The notes under the pieces are model-generated. The model saw only the letters and a program-made list of their open reading frames with translations. It was not told the DNA's origin and did no database searches. 6,572 bases of DNA from Bacteroidota bacterium (GTDB taxonomy: Bacteria > Bacteroidota > Bacteroidia > Chitinophagales > LD1). Where the stretch lies: the NCBI GenBank assembly GCA_018267435.1, contig JAFDYM010000486.1:1-6572 (forward strand), read 5' to 3'. Both the position numbers and the translations under genes were made by a program. Of the stretch, positions 6,031 through 6,572 are shown piece by piece. Numbering within the stretch: position 1 is the stretch's first letter; every line of letters starts with the position of its first letter.

Positions 6031-6572
6031 TTGCTTGCAAATTTAAACCTTATTATTCCTTCGTAAGCACGGCCGGGCATGGGGCGTTGCGCCACGCTTT
6101 GGTAGTCGGCATTGCCAATGTTGTTTACTCTAAATGATGCGCCTATTTCGTGCGGACCAAATACAAAATCCTTTCCTACTTCAAGGTTGCTTATAAAGAA
6201 GCCTTTTAATGATTGCGAGTTATCGGTAGAAGTATATAATGTACTTATATAGTTGTTGCTACTGCGAATGTAAAACCTGCAGTACTGCAACTGTAACCCT
6301 GCTGCTACACTATGCAGCGGCACGTATATCAACTGCTTGCCTTTGCTTTGGTCGTAAGCACTTAATCCATCTAGCCCCGTTGTTTTGGTAAATGAATACG
6401 ATGCACGAAAATCAACTTTAAACTTCTTGCTTACTACGTTTGTATTGGTTGCATTTACGGCTACTTCAGATCCACGGCTAAGCACACGCTTGTAGTTTAC
6501 GGCGCTCCATATAGTTCCTTGCGGTATCCATTGTATCCAGTCATCAACGTAGTTGCAAAAGCCTGTGACTGA
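6027..6572 (-). CDS. TonB-dependent outer-membrane receptor, C-terminal part (BtuB-like)
   Basis: The reading frame is open to the right edge, so the 181 residues visible are only the end of a beta-barrel; the plug and TonB box lie outside the window. In-frame translation from the edge gives FCNYVDDWIQWIPQG, then IWSAVNYKRVLSRGSE, the conserved stretch of TonB-receptor barrels (NxxDDWIxW, then NxKxVxxxGxE). The protein finishes with NADYQSVAQRPMPGRAYEG and IRFKFASK, where a terminal aromatic strand is expected. The last phenylalanine is followed by three extra residues (ASK). A GTG at 6485 is an internal valine, not a start. The stop overlaps the propeller ATG by 4 bases (ATGA), so the receptor heads the visible operon. 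Its role would be TonB/ExbBD-powered passage of cargo through the outer membrane. BtuB-like specificity is inferred from its neighbours. Confidence 0.9.
   Translation of the reverse strand, partial: SVTGFCNYVDDWIQWIPQGTIWSAVNYKRVLSRGSEVAVNATNTNVVSKKFKVDFRASYSFTKTTGLDGLSAYDQSKGKQLIYVPLHSVAAGLQLQYCRFYIRSSNNYISTLYTSTDNSQSLKGFFISNLEVGKDFVFGPHEIGASFRVNNIGNADYQSVAQRPMPGRAYEGIIRFKFASK

Larger units (their letters stand above)
2113..6572 (-). other. Five-gene outer-to-inner membrane uptake operon (putative corrinoid)
   Basis: Receptor, propeller lipoprotein, binding lipoprotein, permease and ATPase are encoded in this order on one strand with junctions of 4-base overlap, 8-base overlap, direct abutment and 4-base overlap. 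No room exists for internal promoters outside coding sequence, so they are almost certainly one transcript with coupled translation. The operon promoter, and any cobalamin riboswitch, would lie upstream of the receptor gene beyond the right edge and cannot be seen here. Confidence 0.88.

Noticed and set aside
6027..6485. A 152-residue stand-alone protein starting at GTG 6485
   Set aside because: The frame stays open to the window edge and the upstream residues match conserved TonB-receptor barrel sequence, so the GTG is an internal codon of a truncated receptor gene.
4995..6572. Cobalamin riboswitch inside the window
   Set aside because: All of this stretch is coding with overlapping genes. 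A riboswitch would be expected before the receptor gene start, which is outside the window.

Overview
The window looks like chromosomal DNA from a Bacteroidota bacterium, probably of the Chitinophagaceae/Sphingobacteriia type. The reasons are a moderate-to-low GC content judged by eye, AT-rich start regions without clear Shine-Dalgarno sequences, several lipoproteins with Bacteroidota-style lipoboxes, and protein variants that resemble Bacteroidota versions of their families. The species cannot be fixed from the sequence alone. All seven genes lie on the minus strand, so transcription runs from right to left. No tRNA, rRNA, CRISPR array or mobile element is visible.

Right and centre (6572 down to 2113): a tightly packed five-gene transport operon. 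In transcription order it encodes the C-terminal end of a TonB-dependent outer-membrane receptor (cut by the window edge), a lipoprotein that looks like a YncE/DUF5074-type beta-propeller, a periplasmic substrate-binding lipoprotein, a FecCD/BtuC-type permease and a FecE/BtuD-type ATPase. Successive junctions are a 4-base overlap, an 8-base overlap, a direct abutment (TAA followed at once by GTG, in the same frame) and a 4-base overlap. This order matches the BtuB-BtuG-BtuF-BtuC-BtuD vitamin B12 uptake loci known from gut Bacteroides, so cobalamin or another corrinoid is the best guess for the cargo. Heme or a ferric siderophore is not excluded. In the model, cargo is captured at the cell surface by the propeller and receptor, crosses the outer membrane with TonB energy, is handed to the binding protein, and is pumped through the inner membrane by the permease and ATPase.

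Centre-left (2112 down to 772): a 75-base gap with a small AT-rich inverted repeat, then a complete rarA, the replication-associated AAA+ ATPase. It is functionally unrelated to transport but lies on the same strand.

Left (771 down to 1): a 66-base gap carrying a degenerate 7-base repeat, then the N-terminal 235 residues of a lipoprotein PQQ-dependent sugar (sorbosone-type) dehydrogenase, cut by the left edge.

No wholly new system is evident. The most interesting content is the compact B12-type uptake operon with its propeller lipoprotein and its unusual junctions.
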